NCBI RefSeq assembly: GCF_017876115.1
Contig: NZ_JAGINO010000023.1
Location: 62,001-126,000 of the forward strand
From: Azospirillum picis
Lineage (GTDB): Bacteria; Pseudomonadota; Alphaproteobacteria; Azospirillales; Azospirillaceae
Length of the DNA: 64,000 nucleotides
Direction: 5' to 3'
This document shows, piece by piece, positions 1-7,676 of this stretch (position 1 is its first letter; each line of letters starts with the position of its first letter). Both the position numbers and the translations under genes were made by a program. The notes beneath the pieces were generated by a model. That model was not told where the DNA came from and made no database searches. It saw only the letters and a list, made by a program, of their open reading frames with translations.

Positions 1-588
1 GCCGAAGCTCTGCGCCATGCGGATCAGGTTGCGCGGCACGGAATCGATGGCGCTGTAGGTGGCGATCACGGTGGGGAAGAAGACGCCGAAGCCGATGGTG
101 GCGAACTTCGACGGCTCGCCGATGCCGAACCACAGGATGAACAGCGGCAGCAGCGCGATCTTCGGGATCGGGAAGAAGGCGGATACCAGCGGCACCCCCA
201 CCGCGCGGGCGGTGGAGAAGATGCCCATGGCGAAGCCAACCAGCATGCCGCCGAGCGTGCCCAGCACCCACCCGACGGCGATGCGCGCCAGCGACGCCTT
301 CAGGTTCAGCCACAGCGAACCGTCAGCCACCATGCCGGCCAGCGCCCGGCCGACCGCGCTCGGCGGCGGCAGGAACAACGGGCTGGCCAGCCCGAGCCGG
401 CTCACCCCCTCCCACACGGCGAGCAGCGCGGCGAAGGCGGCCAGTGCCGCCCAGCCATGGCGCTTCACGGTGAAGCCGCCGCCTCGGAAGCGCACCGGCT
501 GGGCCGCGACGGTCCTTCCGGCGGCCCCGCCGGCAGGCGGGCGGGCGGGCGGCATGGCGGACGGCGATGCGGGAAGGCTGTCAGGCAC
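1..588 (-). CDS. ABC transporter permease, NitT/TauT (SsuC/TauC) type, C-terminal end outside window
   Basis: Inner-membrane permease of an ABC importer of the nitrate/sulfonate/taurine class; the substrate cannot be told from sequence. The 196 visible residues hold a Pro/Ala-rich cytoplasmic N-terminus, a first membrane helix around residues 40-55, a periplasmic loop with LFLPPPSAVG, then helices including the stretch ending FPIPKIALLPLFILWFGIGE. The typical EAA-type cytoplasmic loop begins near the edge (SAIDSVPRNLIRMAQSFG). The start is a GTG whose GTGCCTGA overlaps the stop of the upstream ATPase by 8 bases, so the two are translationally coupled. The reading frame is open to base 1, so the last helix or helices lie outside. 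The substrate-binding protein is not in view and is probably further downstream on the minus strand. Confidence 0.88.
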   Translation of the reverse strand, partial: MPDSLPASPSAMPPARPPAGGAAGRTVAAQPVRFRGGGFTVKRHGWAALAAFAALLAVWEGVSRLGLASPLFLPPPSAVGRALAGMVADGSLWLNLKASLARIAVGWVLGTLGGMLVGFAMGIFSTARAVGVPLVSAFFPIPKIALLPLFILWFGIGEPSKFATIGFGVFFPTVIATYSAIDSVPRNLIRMAQSFG

Positions 589-1354
589 GGGCGATCTCCC
601 GGTCGGCCATCTGGGCTTCGGCCTTCATCAGGTGCCAGAGCCGTTCGCGCACCTCGGCGAGATGGGCCTGGGCCGACGGCTCCTGCCGGCGCTCGCGCGG
701 CTCCTCGATGGTGACCAGCTCGCGGATGCGGCCGGGGCGGCGGCTCAGCACGCAGACGCGGTCGGCCAGCCGCAGGGCCTCGTCCAGATTGTGGGTGACG
801 TAGAGGGCGGTGGTCTTCTCCCGCCGCCACAGGCCGAGGAAATCGTCCATCAGCAGCTCGCGGGTCTGGGCGTCGAGCGCCGACAGCGGTTCGTCCAGCA
901 GCAGCATGGCCGGACGGACCGCCAGCGCGCGGGCGATGCCGACGCGCTGGCGCATGCCGCCCGACAACTGCTTGGGCAGCGCCTTGCGGAAGTCCCACAG
1001 CCCCATGCGGCGCAGGCCGGTTTCGGTCCGCTCGCGCCGCTCGGCGGCGGAAAGGCGGTGATGCTCCAGCACCAGCGCGATGTTGTCCTCCACCGTGCGC
1101 CAGGGCAGCAACGCGAAATCCTGGAAGATGAAGGTGATGGGATTGAGACAGCCGTCGGGAACCGCCCCCTCCACCCGCACGGACCCGGCGGTGGGGGCGA
1201 CGATGCCGCCGGCGATGCCCAGCAGGGTCGATTTACCGCAGCCGCTGGGACCGATCACGGCCAGGATTTCGCCCTCCGCCAGCGTGAGGTCGATGCCGTC
1301 CAGGACGGTCAGATCCTCATAGCGGTGGGTCAGTTCGGAAACGAGTAGCCTCAT
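581..1354 (-). CDS. ABC transporter ATP-binding protein, NitT/TauT (SsuB/TauB) type
   Basis: Cytoplasmic ATPase that powers the permease encoded directly downstream. The 257 residues match the family length. Visible motifs in order: Walker A GPSGCGKST near residues 35-43, a Q-loop FQDFALLPW, the ABC signature LSGGMRQRVGIARAL, Walker B MLLLDEPLSALD, and the switch His in YVTHNLDEAL. The ATG is preceded by GGAAGGG at a good distance. The frame remains open upstream but that extension has no conserved content and reads through antisense of the next gene, so I rejected it. The short C-terminal tail after the H-loop is normal for SsuB/TauB. Specific substrate unknown (nitrate, sulfonates, taurine, bicarbonate and riboflavin or thiamine precursors all use this subfamily). 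Confidence 0.92.
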   Translation of the reverse strand: MRLLVSELTHRYEDLTVLDGIDLTLAEGEILAVIGPSGCGKSTLLGIAGGIVAPTAGSVRVEGAVPDGCLNPITFIFQDFALLPWRTVEDNIALVLEHHRLSAAERRERTETGLRRMGLWDFRKALPKQLSGGMRQRVGIARALAVRPAMLLLDEPLSALDAQTRELLMDDFLGLWRREKTTALYVTHNLDEALRLADRVCVLSRRPGRIRELVTIEEPRERRQEPSAQAHLAEVRERLWHLMKAEAQMADREIARA

Positions 1355-1675
1355 AGCGCCCTTCCGGCCCGCGCCTCCTGCCCGGTCCATCGGGCGGGGC
1401 TGACTGTTCGTTGGGCTTGCCACTATAGCGCGGGGGCCTTGAGGGGGAGAGCGGAAAGCTCGGCCGCAGGCCTGCCATACCGGAGCATGCCGAGGGGGCC
1501 GGCAACACGCGCCCCCGCCGCGCGAAAGGACTGGACGGCCCGCGTCCCGGCGGGACAGGATCGCCTCCCCTCCGGCTCTCCCCGCCATCTCCGCCCAGCC
1601 ATCTTCACCCGGCCATCTCCACCCGGCCGCATCCGCCAAACCGTCTCCGCCACCACAGGCCCGCCACGCCGCCCG
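1355..1675. other. intergenic, divergent gene starts
   Basis: No gene is supported here. A minus-strand TATAGT (bases 1422-1427) could be the -10 of the ABC operon, about 60 bases upstream of its start, but no convincing -35 accompanies it. The segment 1560-1675 is a run of CCATCTCC/CCGGCCA-like near-repeats that translates without landmarks in the frame of the following gene; I treat it as upstream sequence. Confidence 0.3.
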
Positions 1676-2302
1676 ATGACCGCCAAACCGCCTGCCAAAG
1701 TCGAGGTCATGCGCGAAGACGGCGCCAGCGGCGCCGTCTTCGTCGCGACGCCGGTGCTGACGCCCGCCATCCGCACCCGCTACCTGCTGGTCGCCGGGCT
1801 GCTGGCGACCGGCTTCATCGCCGGGGCCGGGCTGGCTCCGGAGGAGATCGCCGGCATGCTCCAGTGGCTGGCCGCCTTCTGCGCGGTGCCCGTGCTGCTG
1901 CTGTGGGTGGTGATGCTGGCCGAGACGGTGCAGCGCCGTGCCGTCCGGCTCGGGGTGACCGAGCGCGGATTGACGGTGGATGGCGCGCGCATCCATCCGC
2001 ACGAGACGATCCGCGACCTCGCCCTCTATCCGATGGTCGGCGGCAAGCCGCTGTTCGTCGCCTGGATCGATCCGGCGCGCGACTACCGCCACGGGGCGGA
2101 AATGACGCTGGTGGGCGGCGGCGTGCCGGCGAACGAGGCGGTGATGGCGGAAATGAGGGCGGCCGGCAGCCGCAACGTACGGCTGGTCATGCACCGGCGC
2201 GGCGGACGCACGGGCATCGTCCTGGTGCGCGGGCTGAGCTTCTCGGCGGGCCAGACGCTGCTGGCGGCACTGGCGGCGGAGCTTCGCGCCCACAGCCGCT
2301 AG
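1676..2302 (+). CDS. hypothetical membrane protein with two transmembrane helices
   Basis: A 208-residue protein that I do not recognise. After about 30 residues it has two adjacent hydrophobic helices (YLLVAGLLATGFIAGAGLA and a second through AAFCAVPVLLLWVVMLAETV), then a soluble C-terminal part of about 130 residues containing GVTERGLTVDG and RIHPHETIRDLALYP. This layout, a two-helix anchor followed by a beta-rich cytoplasmic domain, resembles small bacterial PH-like/DUF membrane proteins, which is only an impression. I chose the internal ATG because residues encoded upstream are repetitive Pro/Arg/Ser without conservation signs. It stands alone, divergent from the ABC operon, and is followed by two palindromes. 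Confidence 0.6.
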   Translation: MTAKPPAKVEVMREDGASGAVFVATPVLTPAIRTRYLLVAGLLATGFIAGAGLAPEEIAGMLQWLAAFCAVPVLLLWVVMLAETVQRRAVRLGVTERGLTVDGARIHPHETIRDLALYPMVGGKPLFVAWIDPARDYRHGAEMTLVGGGVPANEAVMAEMRAAGSRNVRLVMHRRGGRTGIVLVRGLSFSAGQTLLAALAAELRAHSR

Positions 2303-2303
2303 A

Positions 2304-2346
2304 GTGTGGTCGTTTCAAGCGGTATCGCTTGAAACGTGAATCACAC
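2304..2346. repeat. palindrome with 11-bp arms and GTAT loop
   Basis: Arms CGTTTCAAGCG (2311-2321) and CGCTTGAAACG (2326-2336) are perfectly complementary around GTAT. An outer GTGTG (2304-2308) pairs with CACAC (2342-2346). There is no U-tract, so it is not a standard terminator. It looks like a dispersed intergenic palindromic repeat, but no second copy of this arm was noticed in the window. Confidence 0.6.
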
Positions 2347-2362
2347 GGAAGGCCAAAAGCCC

Positions 2363-2402
2363 AGACTCCGTCTGGTGCTTCAATAAGCACCAGACGGAGT
2401 CT
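2363..2402. repeat. palindrome with perfect 18-bp arms and CAAT loop
   Basis: Arms AGACTCCGTCTGGTGCTT (2363-2380) and AAGCACCAGACGGAGTCT (2385-2402) are perfectly complementary around CAAT. It sits between a plus-strand gene ending at 2302 and a minus-strand gene ending at 2468, so it could stop transcription from both sides even without a U-tract. Together with the palindrome 27 bases upstream it may be one composite repeat unit. Confidence 0.65.
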
Positions 2403-2467
2403 AGGCGGGATTCCCGGACCGCTCCCACCTAGGGGCGGGCGCGGAAACCCCGTGAAGCCCGCCTGGG

Positions 2468-2731
2468 TCAGCGGCGCGGCGGGGCCGGCGGCTCCGGCAG
2501 GTCCTCTTCCAGGATGACCACGTTCAAGGCGTAGGAAATCTCGCCCTCGTCCTCGTCGCGGTTCAGCGTGCCGAAGAACTCGCCGTCCACCGTCACCTCG
2601 GCCGACTGACCGGCCTTGGCCGGGGCCTCGATCACGATCTTGGGATTGCCCAGCGTCTTGCGCAGGTACATCTGCACGCGGGCGATTTCCGTGTCGGACA
2701 TCCGGACGGCGGGCGGCTTGGCGGGCGGCAT
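2468..2731 (-). CDS. DUF3126 family small protein
   Basis: An 87-residue cytoplasmic protein of unknown function that matches my recollection of the alphaproteobacterial DUF3126 family. The core is MSDTEIARVQMYLRKTLGNP followed by a beta-rich part (KIVIEAPAKAGQSAEVTVDG, EFFGTLNRDEDEGEISYALN) and a Pro/Arg tail. The ATG at 2731 is preceded by CGAGGTTCGCC, a fair Shine-Dalgarno; a second in-frame ATG at 2701 gives a 77-residue form that starts at the conserved part. It is a single gene, convergent with the palindrome region and divergent from the caspase-like gene. Family assignment rests on length and sequence pattern only. Confidence 0.75.
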   Translation of the reverse strand: MPPAKPPAVRMSDTEIARVQMYLRKTLGNPKIVIEAPAKAGQSAEVTVDGEFFGTLNRDEDEGEISYALNVVILEEDLPEPPAPPRR

Positions 2732-3005
2732 GGCGAACCTCGTTGTCGTTGGAAGGACCGTCATATAGGCGCCTTCACCGCCCAGGGAAAGCGATAGATC
2801 GGCCCGCACATGCGGCCGGCCCGGCGATTTGCTCCGCGTGAGGTAACGCGGCCTCGGCTGGAAGACCCTAAAGAGCGGGGTTACGGAATGACGGAAAAGG
2901 CTATGCTCCCGCCGGTGGTACGCCGCCAAAGGCGATGGGGCAACGACAATATAGCCGGCGGCAACGGGCCGGCGGCTGCCGAAGGACTGCGGAGGATCGA
3001 AGGCA

Positions 3006-4829
3006 TTGACGGGACACGTCCAGCAACGGAAAGCCCCCTGGTGGCGGGGACTGCTCGCCGGAACGGCGCTGGCGGCGACGCTCGTGGCCGGGCCGGCGCT
3101 GGCGGAGTCCGGCCGGCGCGTCGCCCTGGTCATCGACAACGGCCGCTATCCGGCGCTTGAGAGCCGCCCGGCCAACGCCTCCGCCAACGCGGCGGCCATG
3201 GCGTCGGCCCTGCGCCGGGCCGGCTTCTCGGTCACGCGTGCCGACAACGTCACCCGGATCGCCATGGAATCGGCGCTCGAACGCTTCCGGGAAACGCTGT
3301 CCGGCGCCGACCTCGGCTTCGTCTATTACAGCGGGCTGGCGGTCGGGCTTGACGAGCGCGAATACCTGCTGCCGACCGATGCAGCAGCCGGGGGGGCGGA
3401 GGATCTGTCGCGGAGCGCGCTGGACCTCGACGCGCTGCTCGCCGACCTCAAGGAGTCCGGGCGCAAGACCGTCGTGGTGATCGATCCTGCCCCCGCCGAG
3501 GCGCTGGCCCAACGCGTCGGCGGCGGGGCGCTGGGAACGCCTGTGACCGCGGACGGCCTGTTCGTCGTCTATGCCCACCGTCCGGGCGTTCCGCCGGTGC
3601 CCCCGTCATCCGCCAAGGGAGCCGATCCCTTCACCGCGGCGCTGGCGCGGGAGATGGTGCGGCCGGGTGTCAGCTTCCGCGACGCGCTGGCCGAGGTCGC
3701 CCGTGCGGTTGCCGAGCGCAGCGGCGGGCGCCAGTTGCCCTGGCTGCAGGACCGCATCGGCGGCGACCTCGTGCTGGTGCCGCCCGCATCCCAGACCCCA
3801 CCCCAAAACACGGCGCAGAACGTCGCCAGGAACGACACCACCGCGGCGGCGAAAGGCGAACGGCCGGTGCCCGACAAGCCCGCGCCGCCGAGGGAGGAGC
3901 CGGCCACCGCCACGGCAGCGAGGGAGCTGCCGGAGGTGACCTCCCCCAGCCTGTCGCCGGGCGACTACCGGATGGCCAAGGACGGCGTGCTGTTCGACCG
4001 GCCGGCCGTCGGCGCGCACGGGGTGGCTCGGCTATCCACGGGTGCGACCGTGACCGTGCTCGATTCCGTCCCGCAGGGAAGCTGGCTGCGCGTGCGCGAT
4101 CCGGACGGACAGGTCGGCTATCTCACCGCCGGCAGCCTGGCCGCCCGCTGGGGCGACCCGACGCCGCTCGCCGCCCAGCCGCGCGGAACGGTGGAGGCCG
4201 GCCCGGCGCCCGGCGTGTCGCCCGATCTGGCCCCCTATGGCGACACCGCCGCCGCCCCGGCGGCCGGCGGCAGTTCCGATTCCTTCGCTGGCGGCCCGGT
4301 TGCCGCCCAGCCCCCCGGCGGTGCCGGTTCCATCGCCAACCCGCCCGCACCCCGATCCTCTGCTCAATCCGTTACCCAATCCCCTGCCCCCACCACCGAG
4401 GCGGCCACCGAACCGGCCACCTGGGACAGCCCGGCCGTCACCGCGGAGCGGCGGGCGATGCGCGCGCTGGGCGATGCCCGGACCGCGGCGGAACGGGCGG
4501 GCAGCCGTCCCGACAGCCGCTACTGGACCTACGGCTTCAGCGGCGGCGACCGCTATGAGGGATCCTGGGCGCAACCCAAGGCGGGAAGCGCCCTTGGCCG
4601 GCCGATCCGCGACGGATCCGGCGTCTACCGCTTCTCGAACGGCCAGACCTATGAGGGCGAGTGGGCCGACGACCTGATGTCCGGCTACGGCGTGATGACC
4701 TTCAACGACGGCAGCCGCTTCGCCGGCCGCTTCCGGGACGGCCAGCCCGACGGGCCGGGCGTGTTCCACTACACCAACGGGTCCCAGAGCGCCGGGCTGT
4801 GGCGCGGCGCCGTCCGGGTCGACCGGTAG
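3006..4829 (+). CDS. secreted caspase-like (pseudo-protease) protein with SH3 and MORN repeats
   Basis: A 607-residue exported protein. Residues 1-33 form a signal peptide (WWRGLLAGTALAATLVAGPALA). Residues 35-260 follow the caspase p20 (peptidase C14) pattern: RVALVIDNGRYP, then FVYYSGLAVGLDEREYLLPTD and KTVVVIDPAPAEAL. Active members have YYSGHG and DACR; here His is Leu111 and Cys is Ala162, so the catalytic dyad is absent. A Pro/Ala linker leads to an SH3-like segment (about 316-375, GSWLRVRDPDGQVGYLTAGSL). Another long linker leads to three MORN repeats (about 503-600, YEGSWAQPK, YEGEWADDLMSGYG, FAGRFRDGQPDGPG). The start is TTG with GAAGG five bases upstream; no better in-frame start precedes the signal peptide. 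Probably a periplasmic or envelope scaffold. It is convergent with another pseudo-enzyme-like gene. Confidence 0.82.
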   Translation: MTGHVQQRKAPWWRGLLAGTALAATLVAGPALAESGRRVALVIDNGRYPALESRPANASANAAAMASALRRAGFSVTRADNVTRIAMESALERFRETLSGADLGFVYYSGLAVGLDEREYLLPTDAAAGGAEDLSRSALDLDALLADLKESGRKTVVVIDPAPAEALAQRVGGGALGTPVTADGLFVVYAHRPGVPPVPPSSAKGADPFTAALAREMVRPGVSFRDALAEVARAVAERSGGRQLPWLQDRIGGDLVLVPPASQTPPQNTAQNVARNDTTAAAKGERPVPDKPAPPREEPATATAARELPEVTSPSLSPGDYRMAKDGVLFDRPAVGAHGVARLSTGATVTVLDSVPQGSWLRVRDPDGQVGYLTAGSLAARWGDPTPLAAQPRGTVEAGPAPGVSPDLAPYGDTAAAPAAGGSSDSFAGGPVAAQPPGGAGSIANPPAPRSSAQSVTQSPAPTTEAATEPATWDSPAVTAERRAMRALGDARTAAERAGSRPDSRYWTYGFSGGDRYEGSWAQPKAGSALGRPIRDGSGVYRFSNGQTYEGEWADDLMSGYGVMTFNDGSRFAGRFRDGQPDGPGVFHYTNGSQSAGLWRGAVRVDR

Positions 4830-4837
4830 GAGCCGCA

Positions 4838-4858
4838 GCCCCGGCCCGCCACCGGGGC
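4838..4858. terminator. hairpin between convergent genes
   Basis: GCCCCGG (4838-4844) pairs with CCGGGGC (4852-4858) just after the caspase-like gene; further GCC/GGC-rich repeats follow to 4890. No U-tract, so its termination role is a guess based on its position between convergent stops. Confidence 0.35.
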
Positions 4859-4904
4859 CGCCGCGGAGGGCCGCCGCCGGGGCCGCCGCTTGACGGGAGA
4901 GGCG

Positions 4905-7463
4905 TCAGCGCGGCTTCAGCGCCTCCACCACCTGCAGGTGGCCCTGCAGTGCCCCGAGCGTCAGGGCGGAGTTGCCGTTGGTGTCCATGCGGTAGGGATT
5001 GGCGCCACGGTCGAGCAGCAGCTTGGCCACTCCCTCATGACCGTTGTTGGCGGCGTACATCAGCGCCGACCAGCCATAGGCCGTGGTGCGGTCGACCACC
5101 GCGCCGCGCTGGAGCAGGGTGCGCGCGACATCCTCGTGCCCGCGGGCGGCCGCAGCCATCAGCGCGGTCTTGCCGTCGCTGTTGGTGGTGTCGAGGTCGG
5201 TGCCGGCGTCCGCCAGCGCCTTCACCACCGCATCATGACCGCTCCACGCCGCATACATCACCGCGGTGGCGCCATCGGCGGTGCGCAGGTCGGTCCGGGC
5301 ATGGCGGTCCAGCAGAACGCGCACCGAATCGGTCAACCCCTGCTCGGCGGCGATCATCAGCAGGGTCTTGCCGCCGTCCAGACGCGTGTCCGGGCTGGTG
5401 CCCGACTGCAGGCTGCGCGACAGCTCGGCCGGGTTGCGCAGCAGGGCCAGCACCGCCTCGCGGCTCTGCAGGCCGGGGGCGGCCTTGGCGCCGCCGACGG
5501 CGGGGGACGGCGCGAAGCCGGCGCCGGGGTTCGCGGCAGGACCGGTGTAGGCGCGCTGCTCGCTGGCCGCCTTGATGCGTTCGGGAAGATCGGGGCTGGT
5601 GGGGGCGACGACCTGCGCCCGCTCGTAGAAGCGCCTGGCCTCGGCCCAGTCGCCGTCACGCTCGGCCTGCATCGCCCAGCGGCGATAGGTCTCCTCCATG
5701 GCGGTCAGCAGCTCGGAGGTTTCCGGAGCGGAGGGCGCCAGTTGACGCAGGCGCAGCACCGTTTCATAGGCGTTGTCGCCCGGCGGCGTCGTCAGCTTCT
5801 TGCCCGCGAGCTGCCGGCGCGCCTGATCGACCAGCACGCGCACGCGTTGCGCCGTCTCGGCATCGGGCGCCGCCGCTTGCGGCACCGCCGGGATCGCAGT
5901 GGCGGTCGACGGCTCCTCGAGCGGCGGCAGCGACGCGCTTCCCGGCGCCGCTTCCGCATTGGCGCCCGGAGCGGCCGCGGCCGGCGGCAGGGCCGGCGGT
6001 TGAAGGGCCGGCGTCAGCGGGGATGATGTCTGCGGGGACGGTGTCTGCAGGGCCGGCGCCAGGGTCGGGGGCACGGCCGCGGTCTGGAGCGGAGCCGGCT
6101 GGGCCGGGGCGGGCACGGCGCCGGCCGGGGCCTTCGCCACCGTCTGCGTCGCGGCCGGCGGAGACGGCGCCGTCCGCTCGGAGGCCGCCGGCCCCGAAGG
6201 CGCACCGGCGGTGGCCTGGACCTGCGGCTGGGCCTGGGGAAGCGGCCCCTGTCCCGGCACGGCCGGCGCGAGCTCGGCGGACGGGGCATGGGTTGCGGGG
6301 AGATGGGGGGCCGGGGCGATGGCGGCCGATGTGGCGGGCGCCGCGGGGGTTTCCGCCCCCGCCCGCTCGCCGCCGATCAAATCCTGGACCGTCCGTTCGA
6401 CGGCATCCCGTGCCCGGTTCCAGCCGTCGCCGATCGCCGCCAGCGCCGCGCCGGGCGCTCCGTCGAGCGAGGTGCCGGGCATGGCGGTGACGATGGTGGC
6501 ACCGGCGGCCCCCAGCAGCACCAGCGTCGTCAGCGCCGCACCGGCATAGAGGCCGGTGCGCCGCGGCGCCCGCATGCCCGCGGCCGGCATCGCGCCACCG
6601 GCATATCCGGCATCCGGACCGGGTCCCTCCTGGCCGAAGCCCTGGCCGACTCCCTGATCGCTCCAGTCATGGCCGCCCCCAGACCAGTCGTTGGCGGGTT
6701 CGGACGAAACGCGGCGGTCCACTGGCCTGACCGGCTCCGGATCGGGTGCCGGCGCGGGAGCGGCCAGCATTGCGGACGGCCTGGGCACAGGCTGCGGCCG
6801 CAGTTCGGGCAGCGGCTCGCCGGTGACGGCGCCGGCATCCGCAGCCAGGCGGTAGAGCACGCCGGTATCGCGCAGGCAATCGGACAGCCCCGCGCGCGCC
6901 AGGGAGCCTTCCAGTTCCGGCGACCCGCAGAGCAGCACCTGGAGGAAGCGTCCGCTCGGCGTCTCCGCCCGGGTCAGCTCCACCAAGTCGGCCAGCACCG
7001 GCGGGGCAAGCATGGTGGCGTTGTCGACCGCCAGCAGCCCGGCGCCGGCAAGATCCAGCCGCTCCTCCAGCGCTGCGACCAGCGCATCGAAGCCGCCCTC
7101 GCCGTCCTCGTCGCCGCCGGCTGCCAGATCGGGCAGCGCGCCGCTGCCGGCGGCGGCGATCAGATCCTCGACTTCGGCGCCGATCGTCGCGTTCACCGGC
7201 AGCGCCATGGCGCCGTCGGCCTCGACATGCCCGACCAACTGCCGGAACAGCGCCGGGCGGCCCGATCCGGCTTCGCCGATGAGCACCAGAAGCCGTTTGC
7301 GCGCCAGGAACGCAAGGACCAGCCCGTCGCGGATCTCGTCGGCCGTGACCGGGGCGCCCGCCTGGGCACCCCCCAGGGCGGAGGTGCAGGCGGGATCGTG
7401 ACGGCCCGAGGCGGCGCGCCGGGCGCGCAGGGAGTGTTGCGGGGCAGAACGGTCCATGGACAT
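4905..7463 (-). CDS. ExeA-like P-loop domain protein with one membrane helix and C-terminal ankyrin repeats
   Basis: An 852-residue multidomain protein. Residues 40-230 look like an AAA/ExeA (GspA) ATPase domain but are degenerate: the Walker A is GEAGSGRP (63-70), with Arg for Lys and Pro for Thr/Ser, and the Walker B is LLAVDNAT, with Asn for the catalytic Glu. A Pro/Gly-rich linker precedes one membrane helix (about 307-330, YAGAALTTLVLLGAAGATIV). A second very Pro/Ala-rich stretch (330-550) follows, then a helical TPR-like part (RRFYERAQVVAPTSPDLPER). About five ankyrin repeats end the protein (about 675-852, e.g. GKTALMAAAARGHEDVARTL). Topology would place the P-loop in the cytoplasm and ankyrin repeats in the periplasm. 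No clear Shine-Dalgarno. A small dyad AGTGATTCACT lies at 7505-7515 in the divergent upstream gap. Confidence 0.8.
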   Translation of the reverse strand: MSMDRSAPQHSLRARRAASGRHDPACTSALGGAQAGAPVTADEIRDGLVLAFLARKRLLVLIGEAGSGRPALFRQLVGHVEADGAMALPVNATIGAEVEDLIAAAGSGALPDLAAGGDEDGEGGFDALVAALEERLDLAGAGLLAVDNATMLAPPVLADLVELTRAETPSGRFLQVLLCGSPELEGSLARAGLSDCLRDTGVLYRLAADAGAVTGEPLPELRPQPVPRPSAMLAAPAPAPDPEPVRPVDRRVSSEPANDWSGGGHDWSDQGVGQGFGQEGPGPDAGYAGGAMPAAGMRAPRRTGLYAGAALTTLVLLGAAGATIVTAMPGTSLDGAPGAALAAIGDGWNRARDAVERTVQDLIGGERAGAETPAAPATSAAIAPAPHLPATHAPSAELAPAVPGQGPLPQAQPQVQATAGAPSGPAASERTAPSPPAATQTVAKAPAGAVPAPAQPAPLQTAAVPPTLAPALQTPSPQTSSPLTPALQPPALPPAAAAPGANAEAAPGSASLPPLEEPSTATAIPAVPQAAAPDAETAQRVRVLVDQARRQLAGKKLTTPPGDNAYETVLRLRQLAPSAPETSELLTAMEETYRRWAMQAERDGDWAEARRFYERAQVVAPTSPDLPERIKAASEQRAYTGPAANPGAGFAPSPAVGGAKAAPGLQSREAVLALLRNPAELSRSLQSGTSPDTRLDGGKTLLMIAAEQGLTDSVRVLLDRHARTDLRTADGATAVMYAAWSGHDAVVKALADAGTDLDTTNSDGKTALMAAAARGHEDVARTLLQRGAVVDRTTAYGWSALMYAANNGHEGVAKLLLDRGANPYRMDTNGNSALTLGALQGHLQVVEALKPR

Positions 7464-7676
7464 CGCACACGCCGGTCAGTGAAAGGAGTCGCTCACCAGA
7501 CTCTAGTGATTCACTCGGCGGCGCCGGACGGAGCAAAGGGCGGTAGCCCCCCTCTCTTCCGGGGTGGGAAGCCTGAGTCTTCCGGCACGATCGCGCACTG
7601 GCCCGCCGAATGGGGGAGCGGTATAGGGTTGCCTCCGAAGCCATAGACTTCTCTCCCAAACCGGACGCGCTCTGCC

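Noticed and set aside
7530..7590. C-rich stretch with GGGGTGGG as a possible fourth copy of the dispersed element
   Set aside because: It lacks the TCCCTCCCCC/GGGGGAGGGTT core and the paired hairpins.
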